DNA from: Glaciecola petra
GTDB taxonomy: Bacteria > Pseudomonadota > Gammaproteobacteria > Enterobacterales > Alteromonadaceae
Assembly (NCBI RefSeq): GCF_031846345.1
Contig: NZ_JAVRHX010000001.1
Location: 1,488,001-1,552,000, forward strand
Reading direction: 5' to 3'
Length of the DNA stretch: 64,000 nt
Each line of letters begins with the position of its first letter. The first letter of the stretch is position 1. A program made the translations under genes and the position numbers. The notes beneath the pieces were generated by a model, which was not told the DNA's origin, did not search any database, and worked only from the letters and a program-made list of their open reading frames with translations. Shown in pieces: positions 16,696 to 24,787 of this stretch.

Positions 16696-17679
16696 ATGCT
16701 AAGCGCTAAAAAAACCTCAATGGTTGCTCTTTTTAAGGCAACTATGATTTTGTGTATGCGAAATCAAAATATCATTAAGAAACTGACCAAAGTTTATATC
16801 TTGGTGTTAACGTATGTGGTTATTGCGGCTTGTGCAACAAGTACCAATAATGTCAACAATAGCCGTTACAAGATGAAACAAGACATTGCGCCTAATTTTG
16901 ATTATGGTGAAATTACTTATAGCGAAGTAATTCCAGCATATGAGCCTTACAATGTTTGGACAAGTCGGCCATATAAAGTCTTGGGTGCATACTACACACC
17001 TTTACAATCGGGCAAAGGACACGAAGAAACAGGTAACGCTTCTTGGTATGGTCAAAAGTTTCATGGGCATAAAACAGCCAATGGCGAAGTATTTGATATG
17101 TTTGCGCTCACAGCAGCACACAAAACACTCCCTTTACCATCTTTTGTCCGAGTGACTAATTTAACAAATAAAAAGTCTGTGATCGTCCGGGTTAATGACC
17201 GTGGGCCATTTCATGATGATCGAGTTCTCGATTTATCCTATGGCGCAGCTAAAAAACTCGGTTATCACAAACAAGGGGTCGCAAAGATAAAACTAGAAGT
17301 CATTCATATTAATGAGGTTGGCGATGTCACAATAGGCAATGGTCCAACCCAATATGCAAAAGACAGTAATATTATGGTCGCTCAAGGTGCTGTGATTGAT
17401 AAAAAAACAACTGATGAATCGACGTCAATTGCAAACAGCCAACTTGATAGCGGCTTATTTGTGCAGGTCATGGCCTTGCAAAGCAGTGAAAAGGCCAAAT
17501 CTCTTGCAACAGGCTTATCAAACTTATTGCAAGTTAATACCCAGTTACCGTTAGTCGACAATATATATAAATTACAATTAGGCCCACTTAAGAATGAACA
17601 AAAAGCCAAAAAAATAATCGAAGAACTAAAGAAAATTGGTTTTGATGAAGCATTTGCTGTGCATTTTGAAGCCGATTAA
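16696..17679 (+). CDS. rlpA: Septal-ring lytic transglycosylase-type lipoprotein RlpA
   Basis: RlpA is an outer-membrane lipoprotein; in Pseudomonas it cleaves glycan strands lacking stem peptides. The protein has a lipobox VVIAAC, a double-psi beta-barrel domain (GNASWYGQKFHGHKTANGE through RVNDRGPFHDDRVLDLS, with the catalytic-type H and D residues) and a C-terminal SPOR domain from about residue 250 (LFVQVMALQSSEKAKSLA) that binds denuded septal peptidoglycan. The ATG at 16696 has GAAGGA 8 nt upstream but places the lipid cysteine at residue 46, a long signal peptide; an ATG at codon 21 is the alternative. It follows mrdB and precedes dacA, as in E. coli. Confidence 0.93.
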   Translation: MLSAKKTSMVALFKATMILCMRNQNIIKKLTKVYILVLTYVVIAACATSTNNVNNSRYKMKQDIAPNFDYGEITYSEVIPAYEPYNVWTSRPYKVLGAYYTPLQSGKGHEETGNASWYGQKFHGHKTANGEVFDMFALTAAHKTLPLPSFVRVTNLTNKKSVIVRVNDRGPFHDDRVLDLSYGAAKKLGYHKQGVAKIKLEVIHINEVGDVTIGNGPTQYAKDSNIMVAQGAVIDKKTTDESTSIANSQLDSGLFVQVMALQSSEKAKSLATGLSNLLQVNTQLPLVDNIYKLQLGPLKNEQKAKKIIEELKKIGFDEAFAVHFEAD

Positions 17680-17794
17680 AAGCGACTAAGTAAAAATACT
17701 ATTAAAAATATTTGTTTAACTGTCGTTTGTTCACGCAATAAAGTAAAATGCGTCAGCTTTTACTAATAAGTAAAATGAAAGAATTATCAGGAAA

Positions 17795-18955
17795 ATGAGA
17801 ATGCGTTTATTAGCTACTATAGGTTTGTTATTCATATTAGTTTGCCAAACTGTGTTTGCGAACATAGTTATTCCGCCGCCACCTTCAGTAGCCGCAGGTG
17901 GCTTTTTACTAGTTGATCATTCTACCGGTCATATTATTGCGGAAAAAAACATTGACCAGCGTCTAGCGCCTGCCAGTTTAACAAAAATAATGACAATGTA
18001 TGTTGTTGGTAAAGAATTACAGGCCGGTAATATTAGTCTCGACGACATGGTGAATATTTCTGAAAATGCATGGGCAAAAAACTTCCCCGATTCTTCTAAA
18101 ATGTTTATTGAAGTCGGTACACAAGTTTCTGTGTCAGACTTACTGCGTGGCATTGTTGTGCAATCGGGTAATGACGCCTGCGTTGCAATCGCAGAACACA
18201 TAGCGGGAAGCGAATCAGCTTTCGCCAGTATGATGAATGCACACGCACAAAATCTTGGGATGACAGCCACTAACTTTATTAATAGTCATGGCTTACATGA
18301 CGCTGACCATTACACTTCACCACGTGATATGGCCACCCTGTCTTCTGCTATTATTCGCGAAGTACCCGAAATGTACGCACTTTATAGTGAAAAAGAATTC
18401 ACTTTTAACGGAATCAAACAGTTTAACCGCAACAGCCTGCTTTGGGATAAAAGTATGAATGTTGACGGAATTAAAACTGGCCATACATCTGATGCAGGCT
18501 ACAGCTTAATAACTTCAGCTACGCAAGGAGATATGCGTTTAGTGTCTGTGGTCATGGGCACAGAAAGTGAAAGAGCACGTAAAGCTGAAAACAAAAAGCT
18601 TCTTCGCTATGGTTTTAGGTTTTACGAATCGGTGAATCCTTATCAGGCTGGGCATAGTTTTGCTGACCAGCGCATATACATGGGAGACAAAGAAACTGTT
18701 AGTTTAGGTATCAATACAGACACCCCCATGACAATACCACGCGGTCAAGTAGACAAGCTAAAAGCGCATTTTGAATTATCAGAACAATTACAAGCGCCAA
18801 TGGATAAAGGTAAACAAGTTGGTACCTTGGTGATTCAACTAGACGGCGAAGACATTGCTTCTTACCCTTTAGTCACACTGGAAGAAATACAAGAAGGTGG
18901 GTATTGGAGTCAAGCGATGGATTGGGTTAGTCTGCAATTAGGTTTAGACGATTAA
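17795..18955 (+). CDS. dacA: D-alanyl-D-alanine carboxypeptidase (PBP5/6 family)
   Basis: This enzyme removes the terminal D-Ala from peptidoglycan pentapeptides in the periplasm. The 386-aa protein has a signal peptide (LLATIGLLFILVCQTVFA), the catalytic SLTK, the SGN motif in VQSGNDACVA, and KTG in GIKTGHTSDAGY. A C-terminal beta-rich PBP5 domain follows from about residue 280, then an amphipathic tail (SQAMDWVSLQLGL) that anchors to the inner membrane. A second ATG two codons in has a better-placed AGGA. The last base of its stop codon is the first base of the next gene's ATG. Confidence 0.96.
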   Translation: MRMRLLATIGLLFILVCQTVFANIVIPPPPSVAAGGFLLVDHSTGHIIAEKNIDQRLAPASLTKIMTMYVVGKELQAGNISLDDMVNISENAWAKNFPDSSKMFIEVGTQVSVSDLLRGIVVQSGNDACVAIAEHIAGSESAFASMMNAHAQNLGMTATNFINSHGLHDADHYTSPRDMATLSSAIIREVPEMYALYSEKEFTFNGIKQFNRNSLLWDKSMNVDGIKTGHTSDAGYSLITSATQGDMRLVSVVMGTESERARKAENKKLLRYGFRFYESVNPYQAGHSFADQRIYMGDKETVSLGINTDTPMTIPRGQVDKLKAHFELSEQLQAPMDKGKQVGTLVIQLDGEDIASYPLVTLEEIQEGGYWSQAMDWVSLQLGLDD

Positions 18956-19218
18956 TGGATACAAAGTTTGATGAGTTGCTGGAATTTCCATGCATACAAA
19001 ATTTTAAAATTATGGGGGTAGCTGACCCTGCTCTTCCGGCGCAAGTTGTTTCTTGCATTCAATCGTTAGCGCCCGGTGACTATGCACCCAAAATAAAACC
19101 GAGTAGAAAAGGCAATTACCATGCCTTGTCTTTGCCTGTTAGAGTCACTAGCAAAGAGCATATGGAAAGTGTATATACTGAACTTGCCAAGTTGGACCTT
19201 GTTAGGGTTGTAATTTAA
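18955..19218 (+). CDS. ybeD: DUF493 family protein YbeD
   Basis: An 87-aa protein of the YbeD family, small ferredoxin-like folds related to ACT domains with no settled function. The family start TKFDELLEFPCIQNFKIMGVA and the end VRVVI match E. coli YbeD (87 aa). It lies between dacA and lipB, overlapping dacA by one base and ending 5 bp before lipB, the conserved position that suggests a link to lipoate metabolism. Confidence 0.93.
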   Translation: MDTKFDELLEFPCIQNFKIMGVADPALPAQVVSCIQSLAPGDYAPKIKPSRKGNYHALSLPVRVTSKEHMESVYTELAKLDLVRVVI

Positions 19219-19223
19219 GAATT

Positions 19224-19979
19224 ATGAGCGGTACTGAAGGTTTAACTGCCAATCAAAAATCACCGATTAATAATGCTACAAGCAAATTAATTGCGAATAA
19301 ACCTTCTTCTGAAAGCATCAATCCACAAACATTACATTCAAAGGTTGTTGTTAGAGATTTAGGAATACAAGCTTACACGCCAATTTGGCAAAAAATGAAA
19401 GACTTTACAGACAGCAGAGACTCGCAAACCAAAGACGAAATCTGGCTATGTGAACATGAGCCTGTTTTTACGCAAGGCCAAGCAGGCAAAGATGAACATT
19501 TACTCGCTCCAGGAAATATTCCTGTAGTACCAGTCGATAGAGGCGGACAAGTTACCTATCACGGGCCGGGCCAACTAATGATGTACATTTTGTTGGACAT
19601 TCGTCGAAAAAAATTAGGCGTAAGAGATCTTGTCAGTGCGCTTGAAGAGACGATTGTGTTAACATTAGCACCTTTCGACATTAGCGCTTATGCGAAAAAA
19701 GATGCCCCAGGGGTATATGTCGACGAAAAAAAGATTTGTTCATTGGGTTTGCGTATTAGAAAAGGTTGTTCATTTCATGGCATGGCGTTTAACGTCAATA
19801 TGGATTTAAGTCCGTTTCAACGGATTAATCCATGTGGTTATGCAGGACTTGAAATGGTTGATAGTAAACAGTTAAATGGCCCAAATACAATACAGCATGC
19901 TAAACAGTTAGTCGTCCAATATTTTTGTCAGCAACTAAGCATAGAGACACTTGAATTTAAAGAAGGTTTTGATGAGTAA
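19224..19979 (+). CDS. lipB: Octanoyl-[acyl-carrier-protein]:protein octanoyltransferase
   Basis: LipB moves octanoate from acyl carrier protein to lipoyl domains, the first step of lipoate synthesis. The sequence has RGGQVTYHGPGQLMMYILLD, the catalytic lysine and cysteine regions KKICSLGLRIRKGCSFHGMAFNVN and INPCGYAGLEM. At 251 aa it is about 40 residues longer than E. coli LipB because of a polar, low-complexity N-terminus before VVVRDLGIQAYTPIW. No in-frame ATG lies closer to the conserved domain, so the extension is probably real. The gene overlaps lipA by 8 bp. Confidence 0.95.
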   Translation: MSGTEGLTANQKSPINNATSKLIANKPSSESINPQTLHSKVVVRDLGIQAYTPIWQKMKDFTDSRDSQTKDEIWLCEHEPVFTQGQAGKDEHLLAPGNIPVVPVDRGGQVTYHGPGQLMMYILLDIRRKKLGVRDLVSALEETIVLTLAPFDISAYAKKDAPGVYVDEKKICSLGLRIRKGCSFHGMAFNVNMDLSPFQRINPCGYAGLEMVDSKQLNGPNTIQHAKQLVVQYFCQQLSIETLEFKEGFDE

Positions 19980-20934
19980 TTCACGTCCACAAGCAGGTGT
20001 AAAACTTCGTGATGAAGATAAAGTTAAGCATATCCCAATCACTATTGTCCCGACTGAAAAAGCCGAAATGTTGCGCAAGCCAGCTTGGATAAAAGTCAAG
20101 CTACCACGCACAACAGACAGAATTGATCACATCAAGAAGACCCTACGCAAAAACAAGTTACATTCGGTGTGTGAAGAAGCAAGTTGCCCAAATCTAGCAG
20201 AATGTTTTAACCACGGCACAGCCACTTTCATGATACTAGGTGATATTTGTACTCGTCGTTGTCCATTTTGTGATGTTGCCCACGGAAAGCCTCTTCCACC
20301 AAACGCTGAAGAGCCTGTTAAAATGGCAAAAACCATTGCTGAAATGGGTTTGAGCTATGTAGTGATTACATCCGTTGATCGTGACGATTTAAGAGATGGT
20401 GGTGCTCAGCACTTTGTAGATTGTATCAATGCAATTCGTAAGTATAGTCCTAACACCAAGATTGAAGTGCTTGTTCCGGACTTCAGGGGTCGTATGGACC
20501 GCGCATTAGAAATTTTCAAGCAAGGTGTACCCGATGTCTTTAATCATAACCTTGAAACGATTCCACGTTTATACAGAGAGTGTCGTCCTGGGGCCAATTA
20601 CAAATGGTCGCTAGAATTACTAAAAAAATTCAAACAGCAACATCCGGAAATCCCCACTAAATCTGGTTTGATGATGGGTATGGGCGAAGAAAACGACGAA
20701 ATGCAACAAGTGCTCGATGACCTTAGAGCTCACGATGTCGATATGTTAACACTTGGTCAATATTTACAACCCAGCAAGCACCATTTTCCAGTAAAACGTT
20801 ATGTGCCCCCTGCAGAATTTGACGAATTGGGTGATTATGCTAAATCAATTGGCTTCTCTCATGCAGCATGCGGACCAATGGTTCGTTCGAGCTATCATGC
20901 TGACAAACAAGCAGCCGGTGAAGAAGTCAAATAA
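19972..20934 (+). CDS. lipA: Lipoyl synthase (radical SAM)
   Basis: LipA inserts two sulfurs into protein-bound octanoyl groups. It has both iron-sulfur cysteine sets: CEEASCPNLAEC (auxiliary cluster) and CTRRCPFC (radical SAM cluster), followed by VVITSVDRDDLRDGGA and the C-terminal RSSYHAD, whose serine ligates the auxiliary cluster. The ATG at 19972, inside the lipB stop region and preceded by AGAAGG, is chosen over an upstream TTG at 19951; it gives 320 aa, matching E. coli (321). It is the last gene of the leuS-to-lipA cluster. Confidence 0.97.
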   Translation: MSNSRPQAGVKLRDEDKVKHIPITIVPTEKAEMLRKPAWIKVKLPRTTDRIDHIKKTLRKNKLHSVCEEASCPNLAECFNHGTATFMILGDICTRRCPFCDVAHGKPLPPNAEEPVKMAKTIAEMGLSYVVITSVDRDDLRDGGAQHFVDCINAIRKYSPNTKIEVLVPDFRGRMDRALEIFKQGVPDVFNHNLETIPRLYRECRPGANYKWSLELLKKFKQQHPEIPTKSGLMMGMGEENDEMQQVLDDLRAHDVDMLTLGQYLQPSKHHFPVKRYVPPAEFDELGDYAKSIGFSHAACGPMVRSSYHADKQAAGEEVK

Positions 20935-20969
20935 ATAAACATATATCTTCAGTAACTGCACCAAGACAA

Positions 20970-20994
20970 AAGCCAAGTCTGAGGCTATTGGCTT
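20970..20994. terminator. Possible bidirectional terminator between lipA and the methyltransferase
   Basis: A 7-bp inverted repeat AAGCCAA/TTGGCTT with an 11-nt loop lies between the convergent lipA and methyltransferase genes. The T-runs on both sides are short, so this is a modest candidate. Confidence 0.4.
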
Positions 20995-22213
20995 AACTTT
21001 GTAATGCTTGCTTAATAGTGAGAGCGGGCATAACAATTAGGCTAAGGTGTTGATTCAAAAGTGGCAGGATTTGTTCATTTGTATGGCAGTTGTGGGTCTG
21101 AATAATAAAGGCTTTTTCGGACTGCTTTTTCTGCATAGCTTTGACAAGAATATCGCACGCCTCTTTTAGTGTTTCGCTTTGATCCTGCACTTTTACAAGC
21201 ACGGGCTTACTATTAAAATGTTCAACTAAAATTGCATCAATCCCTTTATTTCGCAAAATACGATTAAAGGGTATCGACGCCAACGACAAAGCCAAACATT
21301 TATCTATCCACTCTTTCGAAGCTTGTGTCTTAGTGGCATCTGAACGCCTTACGCTTGGCTTAATATAGGTTTCTAAGCGTTGTTGAGTCAACTTAAACGC
21401 TTCTTTTGATTCATCAATGCCAATATAATGCCTGTTGAGTGCTTTTGCCGCGACGCAGGTCGTTCCGCTGCCACAAAAAGGGTCGAGCACAATATCACCT
21501 TCTTCTGTCACCAACTCAACTATTTGTTGTAAAAGACTAAGGGGCTTTTGTGTTGGGTAACCTACCCTTTCTCTTGCTGTAGGATTCAAATACGGAATAT
21601 GCCAAACGTCGGATAGTGGCACACCTCGCTTTTCTGCACCAATCACTTGCTCCCCCTGTTTATTTATCAGATAAACAGATTTATTGTCTTTACTACGTTG
21701 TCGTTTTTGTAAGATTTGATCAATATTAGTCTTATCAGAATAAGGCGTATACAAGTGATTAAACTTGAAAGTATCCGTTTTTGAATAGAAGTAAATATTT
21801 TGATGAGCAGGCATTAAGCCCTTTTTCGCATTAGACCAGCGTTTGTATGTCCATACAATTTCTGACTGAAAGTGCTCTGCACCAAACACTTGATCAAGAA
21901 CGGTGCGGACAATATGTTCGGCACTTTTATCGCAATGCACAAAAATTGAGCCGGTGTCTTTGAGCAACTCTTTTACGCGACTGATCCTTGTAAACAGAAA
22001 ATCGGCATAAATATGCTCATTTTTCCAACGATCGCTAAAGCGATATCGAATACCAGTCTCACGGGCCGCTAATTGATGTGTCTTAGCACTGAAAAAAGGA
22101 GGATCTAAATAGGCTAAATCAATAGATGTGTTTGCAATATCATTCATAAGCGAAAAACAATCGCCTAGTAAGATTCTATCGATGAAGTGACTTTTTAAAG
22201 CGTTTTCAGTCAT
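20993..22213 (-). CDS. Orphan site-specific DNA methyltransferase (N6-adenine or N4-cytosine)
   Basis: A 406-aa amino-methyltransferase. The catalytic motif IV, DPPF (in AYLDPPFFS), lies near residue 37, well before the SAM-binding motif I, DPFCGSGTT, near residue 245. This order is that of beta-class enzymes. GYPTQKPLSLL before motif I is also typical. After about residue 290 there is an extra C-terminal domain of roughly 110 residues with GIDAILVE and PVLVKVQ, which loosely resembles a decayed PD-(D/E)XK core. No restriction enzyme lies next to it, so it looks like a solitary methyltransferase. The target sequence cannot be read. It converges with lipA. Confidence 0.88.
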   Translation of the reverse strand: MTENALKSHFIDRILLGDCFSLMNDIANTSIDLAYLDPPFFSAKTHQLAARETGIRYRFSDRWKNEHIYADFLFTRISRVKELLKDTGSIFVHCDKSAEHIVRTVLDQVFGAEHFQSEIVWTYKRWSNAKKGLMPAHQNIYFYSKTDTFKFNHLYTPYSDKTNIDQILQKRQRSKDNKSVYLINKQGEQVIGAEKRGVPLSDVWHIPYLNPTARERVGYPTQKPLSLLQQIVELVTEEGDIVLDPFCGSGTTCVAAKALNRHYIGIDESKEAFKLTQQRLETYIKPSVRRSDATKTQASKEWIDKCLALSLASIPFNRILRNKGIDAILVEHFNSKPVLVKVQDQSETLKEACDILVKAMQKKQSEKAFIIQTHNCHTNEQILPLLNQHLSLIVMPALTIKQALQS

Positions 22214-22413
22214 TTAAAATCACTACTCCACTTGTTGCTCATGAAAAACTTTCTGCCCCATTAATTTACCATTGAAATTAGCCTTAAAACACATACCTAT
22301 TAATAGTCGGTAAAGACCTTTTACATACTTAAATTAATGCTTATACAATAAAGAATACAGAAAATTTTGTATAAGTGTTATCACTAACGACAAAACTTAA
22401 GCGGAAAATAATA

Positions 22414-24309
22414 ATGAAAATCTCAAAAACAATAAAATATTTATCTTTACAGCGTGCGACACCATTAGCAATTGCTATAGCAACTGCCATTTCTATTAGT
22501 GCCTGTAGTCCTGTTTCAAATCAAAGCCAATCAAAACAGCACTTAGGGACTGAAAATGGCTCTGCAATCACATCAGATGCAAATACAGCTGAATCAGAAC
22601 GCTTAGCTGAGTTTTTCCAAACTAGCTACAATCAAGACTTAGCCCGATCTCCAATGCGAAAAAGTCGTCTAGGGATTAAAACTGATTATGACAAATGGAA
22701 CGATGCTTCCATCGCTTTTGAACAAGAAACAAAAGAAATTAGGCAAACTCGTCTTACACAAGCAAAGGCTTTTGATACCGAGCTACTATCAGAATCAGAA
22801 CGGCTCAGCCTTCAACTATACATTGCGGATATTGAACGCCGGTTAGCCAATAGCGAATTTCCTTTTCACAGCTATATTATGCATCAGTTTAGAGCTTGGC
22901 ATACTTCCGTACCGAGCTTTTTAATTAATATTCATAGAGTGAAAGACAAAAATGATGCCGAGGCTTATATCAGCCGTCTCGAAAAAGTATCTCCTTTGTT
23001 TGATCAGGTGATTGAGCAGCTTAAAAAACGTGAGGAACTGGGTGTATTTCCACCTAAGTGGTCTTATGGGCAAATGATTGAAGCTTCACAGAATGTGCTA
23101 AAAGGTCAGCCATTTGATAGTGGTGAAACTAACTCCACTATATTTGAAGACTTCTTCACCAAGATCTATGCCCTCGATATTCCAGAAAGTGAGAAACAAG
23201 ACTTGCTCGACAGAGCTTCGAACGCCTTACTTAGTTCTGTAAAACCAGGCTACGAAAAATTGATTGCTGAACTAGAAAAACATCAAATGCTATCACCTGA
23301 AGGAGATGGTGTGTGGCGACTACCCGAAGGCAAGGCTTGGTATCAAAATCGCTTAAACTGGTTTACAACAACAGAGCTTAATGCAGCTGAAGTGCATCAA
23401 CTAGGCCTTGAGAACGTGGAGCGTATTCATACAGAAATGCGAGCCATAATGGAAAAAGTAGAATTTTATGGCAGTTTAGCGGAGTTTTTTGTATTTATGC
23501 GTAATGATCCGCAGTTCTATTATTCTGCAGACGATGAAGGCCGTGGACGATATATGCGCGAGGCTAAAGAATACATCGATATCATGGAAGCTAAAATCCC
23601 TGAGTATTTTGGCCTAACGCCCAAAGCACGGATGATAGTCAAACGTGTTGAAGCGTTCAGAGAAAAATCTGCTGGAAAAGCATTTTACCAAAGTCCTGCC
23701 AAAGACGGGAGTCGACCTGGTACTTATTATGCAAACCTCTATAACATGGCCGATATGCCCACCTACCAAATGGAAGCGTTAGCCTATCATGAAGGCATTC
23801 CAGGACATCATATGCAACGAGCTATTACCCAAGAACTCGAGGGCATTCCGGAGTTTCAGAAGTACCTTTCATTTACTGCTTATACTGAAGGTTGGGGGCT
23901 TTACACAGAGGAACTAGGCAAAGATATGGGCTTTTATCAAGATCCCTATTCTGACTTTGGACGCTTAGCGATGGAACTATGGCGTGCTTGCAGGTTGGTT
24001 GTTGACACAGGTATACATGAAATGCAATGGAGCCGCGAAAAAGCAATCCAGTACCTTGTCGAAAACACACCAAATTCTGAGAACGATTCGACTAAAGCTA
24101 TTGAGCGCTATATTGCAATGCCTGGCCAAGCTACAGCCTATCTCGTTGGCAAGCTCAAGATTATGGAACTGAGAGAAAATGCCAAAGCTGAGTTAGGCGA
24201 AAAGTTTGATATCAGAGGATTCCACGACGAAATTTTGAAAGATGGTCCTGTTCCAATGTCAATTCTTGAAGAAAAAATATACGCTTGGGTAGCGCGCACT
24301 AAAGCATAA
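22414..24309 (+). CDS. DUF885 family zinc-peptidase-like lipoprotein
   Basis: A 631-aa exported protein of the DUF885 family, a group of predicted metallopeptidases. A signal peptide ends in the lipobox SISAC (Cys31), placing it in the cell envelope. The family's metal site is visible as HEGIPGHH, with a downstream TEGWGLYTEELGKD carrying a likely third ligand. The ATG at 22414 fits the signal peptide; a GTG at 22375 would put the lipobox too far in. The substrate is unknown, probably peptides. It is monocistronic, with a strong terminator just downstream. Confidence 0.85.
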   Translation: MKISKTIKYLSLQRATPLAIAIATAISISACSPVSNQSQSKQHLGTENGSAITSDANTAESERLAEFFQTSYNQDLARSPMRKSRLGIKTDYDKWNDASIAFEQETKEIRQTRLTQAKAFDTELLSESERLSLQLYIADIERRLANSEFPFHSYIMHQFRAWHTSVPSFLINIHRVKDKNDAEAYISRLEKVSPLFDQVIEQLKKREELGVFPPKWSYGQMIEASQNVLKGQPFDSGETNSTIFEDFFTKIYALDIPESEKQDLLDRASNALLSSVKPGYEKLIAELEKHQMLSPEGDGVWRLPEGKAWYQNRLNWFTTTELNAAEVHQLGLENVERIHTEMRAIMEKVEFYGSLAEFFVFMRNDPQFYYSADDEGRGRYMREAKEYIDIMEAKIPEYFGLTPKARMIVKRVEAFREKSAGKAFYQSPAKDGSRPGTYYANLYNMADMPTYQMEALAYHEGIPGHHMQRAITQELEGIPEFQKYLSFTAYTEGWGLYTEELGKDMGFYQDPYSDFGRLAMELWRACRLVVDTGIHEMQWSREKAIQYLVENTPNSENDSTKAIERYIAMPGQATAYLVGKLKIMELRENAKAELGEKFDIRGFHDEILKDGPVPMSILEEKIYAWVARTKA

Positions 24310-24334
24310 AATTGTTGCCTGTTTAAACACAAAA

Positions 24335-24361
24335 TAGCGCTTTAAAAAGCGCTACTTTTTT
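24335..24361 (+). terminator. Intrinsic terminator after the DUF885 gene
   Basis: A 9-bp perfect stem TAGCGCTTT/AAAGCGCTA with a 2-nt nominal loop is followed by C and six T on the plus strand. It lies 25 bp after the DUF885 stop and overlaps the 3' end of the convergent membrane-protein gene. Confidence 0.85.
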
Positions 24362-24774
24362 ACCCAATTTCCATAAAAGAAAAACCCCATAGCGGTAAAT
24401 GGAAGAGTTTCTACCGCAGCAATTATTACCCAGCGACTGTTGATGTACGCGATCGGATTTTCTGGATCTACAAAAGGAAAGTAAAGTAAAAATAACAGCG
24501 GTAAGGACACACAGATAAATGACAATATATAAGTCATTCTGAACAAAAAAGGGCTCGCTGCTGGCTTAGATTTAACACCTGCTTTTTCATCTTTAACAAA
24601 CGTAGATATTATCATCCCCAATGGCAAAGCCAATGGCCCAAAAAACTTTGTCCACGCATGGGCAATCTCACTACCATTTAAACGGTCGGTTATACTCATT
24701 ATTAATAATACTAAAAAGAATAAACCGGTAACACTAAACCACAAAATAGCGAGCTTTTTACGTTGTTCAATCAT
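24352..24774 (-). CDS. Small inner-membrane protein of unknown function
   Basis: A 140-aa protein with about four hydrophobic helices: LAILWFSVTGLFFLVLLIM, WTKFFGPLALPLGMIIS, YILSFICVSLPLLFLLYFPF and VIIAAVETLPFTAMGFFFY. A short basic loop (KDEKAGVKSKPAAS) sits between the second and third. I do not recognise a family. It starts 13 bp after the repeat-rich protein on the same strand, so the two are probably co-transcribed; a shared envelope role is only inference from that. Confidence 0.7.
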   Translation of the reverse strand: MIEQRKKLAILWFSVTGLFFLVLLIMSITDRLNGSEIAHAWTKFFGPLALPLGMIISTFVKDEKAGVKSKPAASPFLFRMTYILSFICVSLPLLFLLYFPFVDPENPIAYINSRWVIIAAVETLPFTAMGFFFYGNWVKK

Positions 24775-24787
24775 TCGTTAATCCCCC

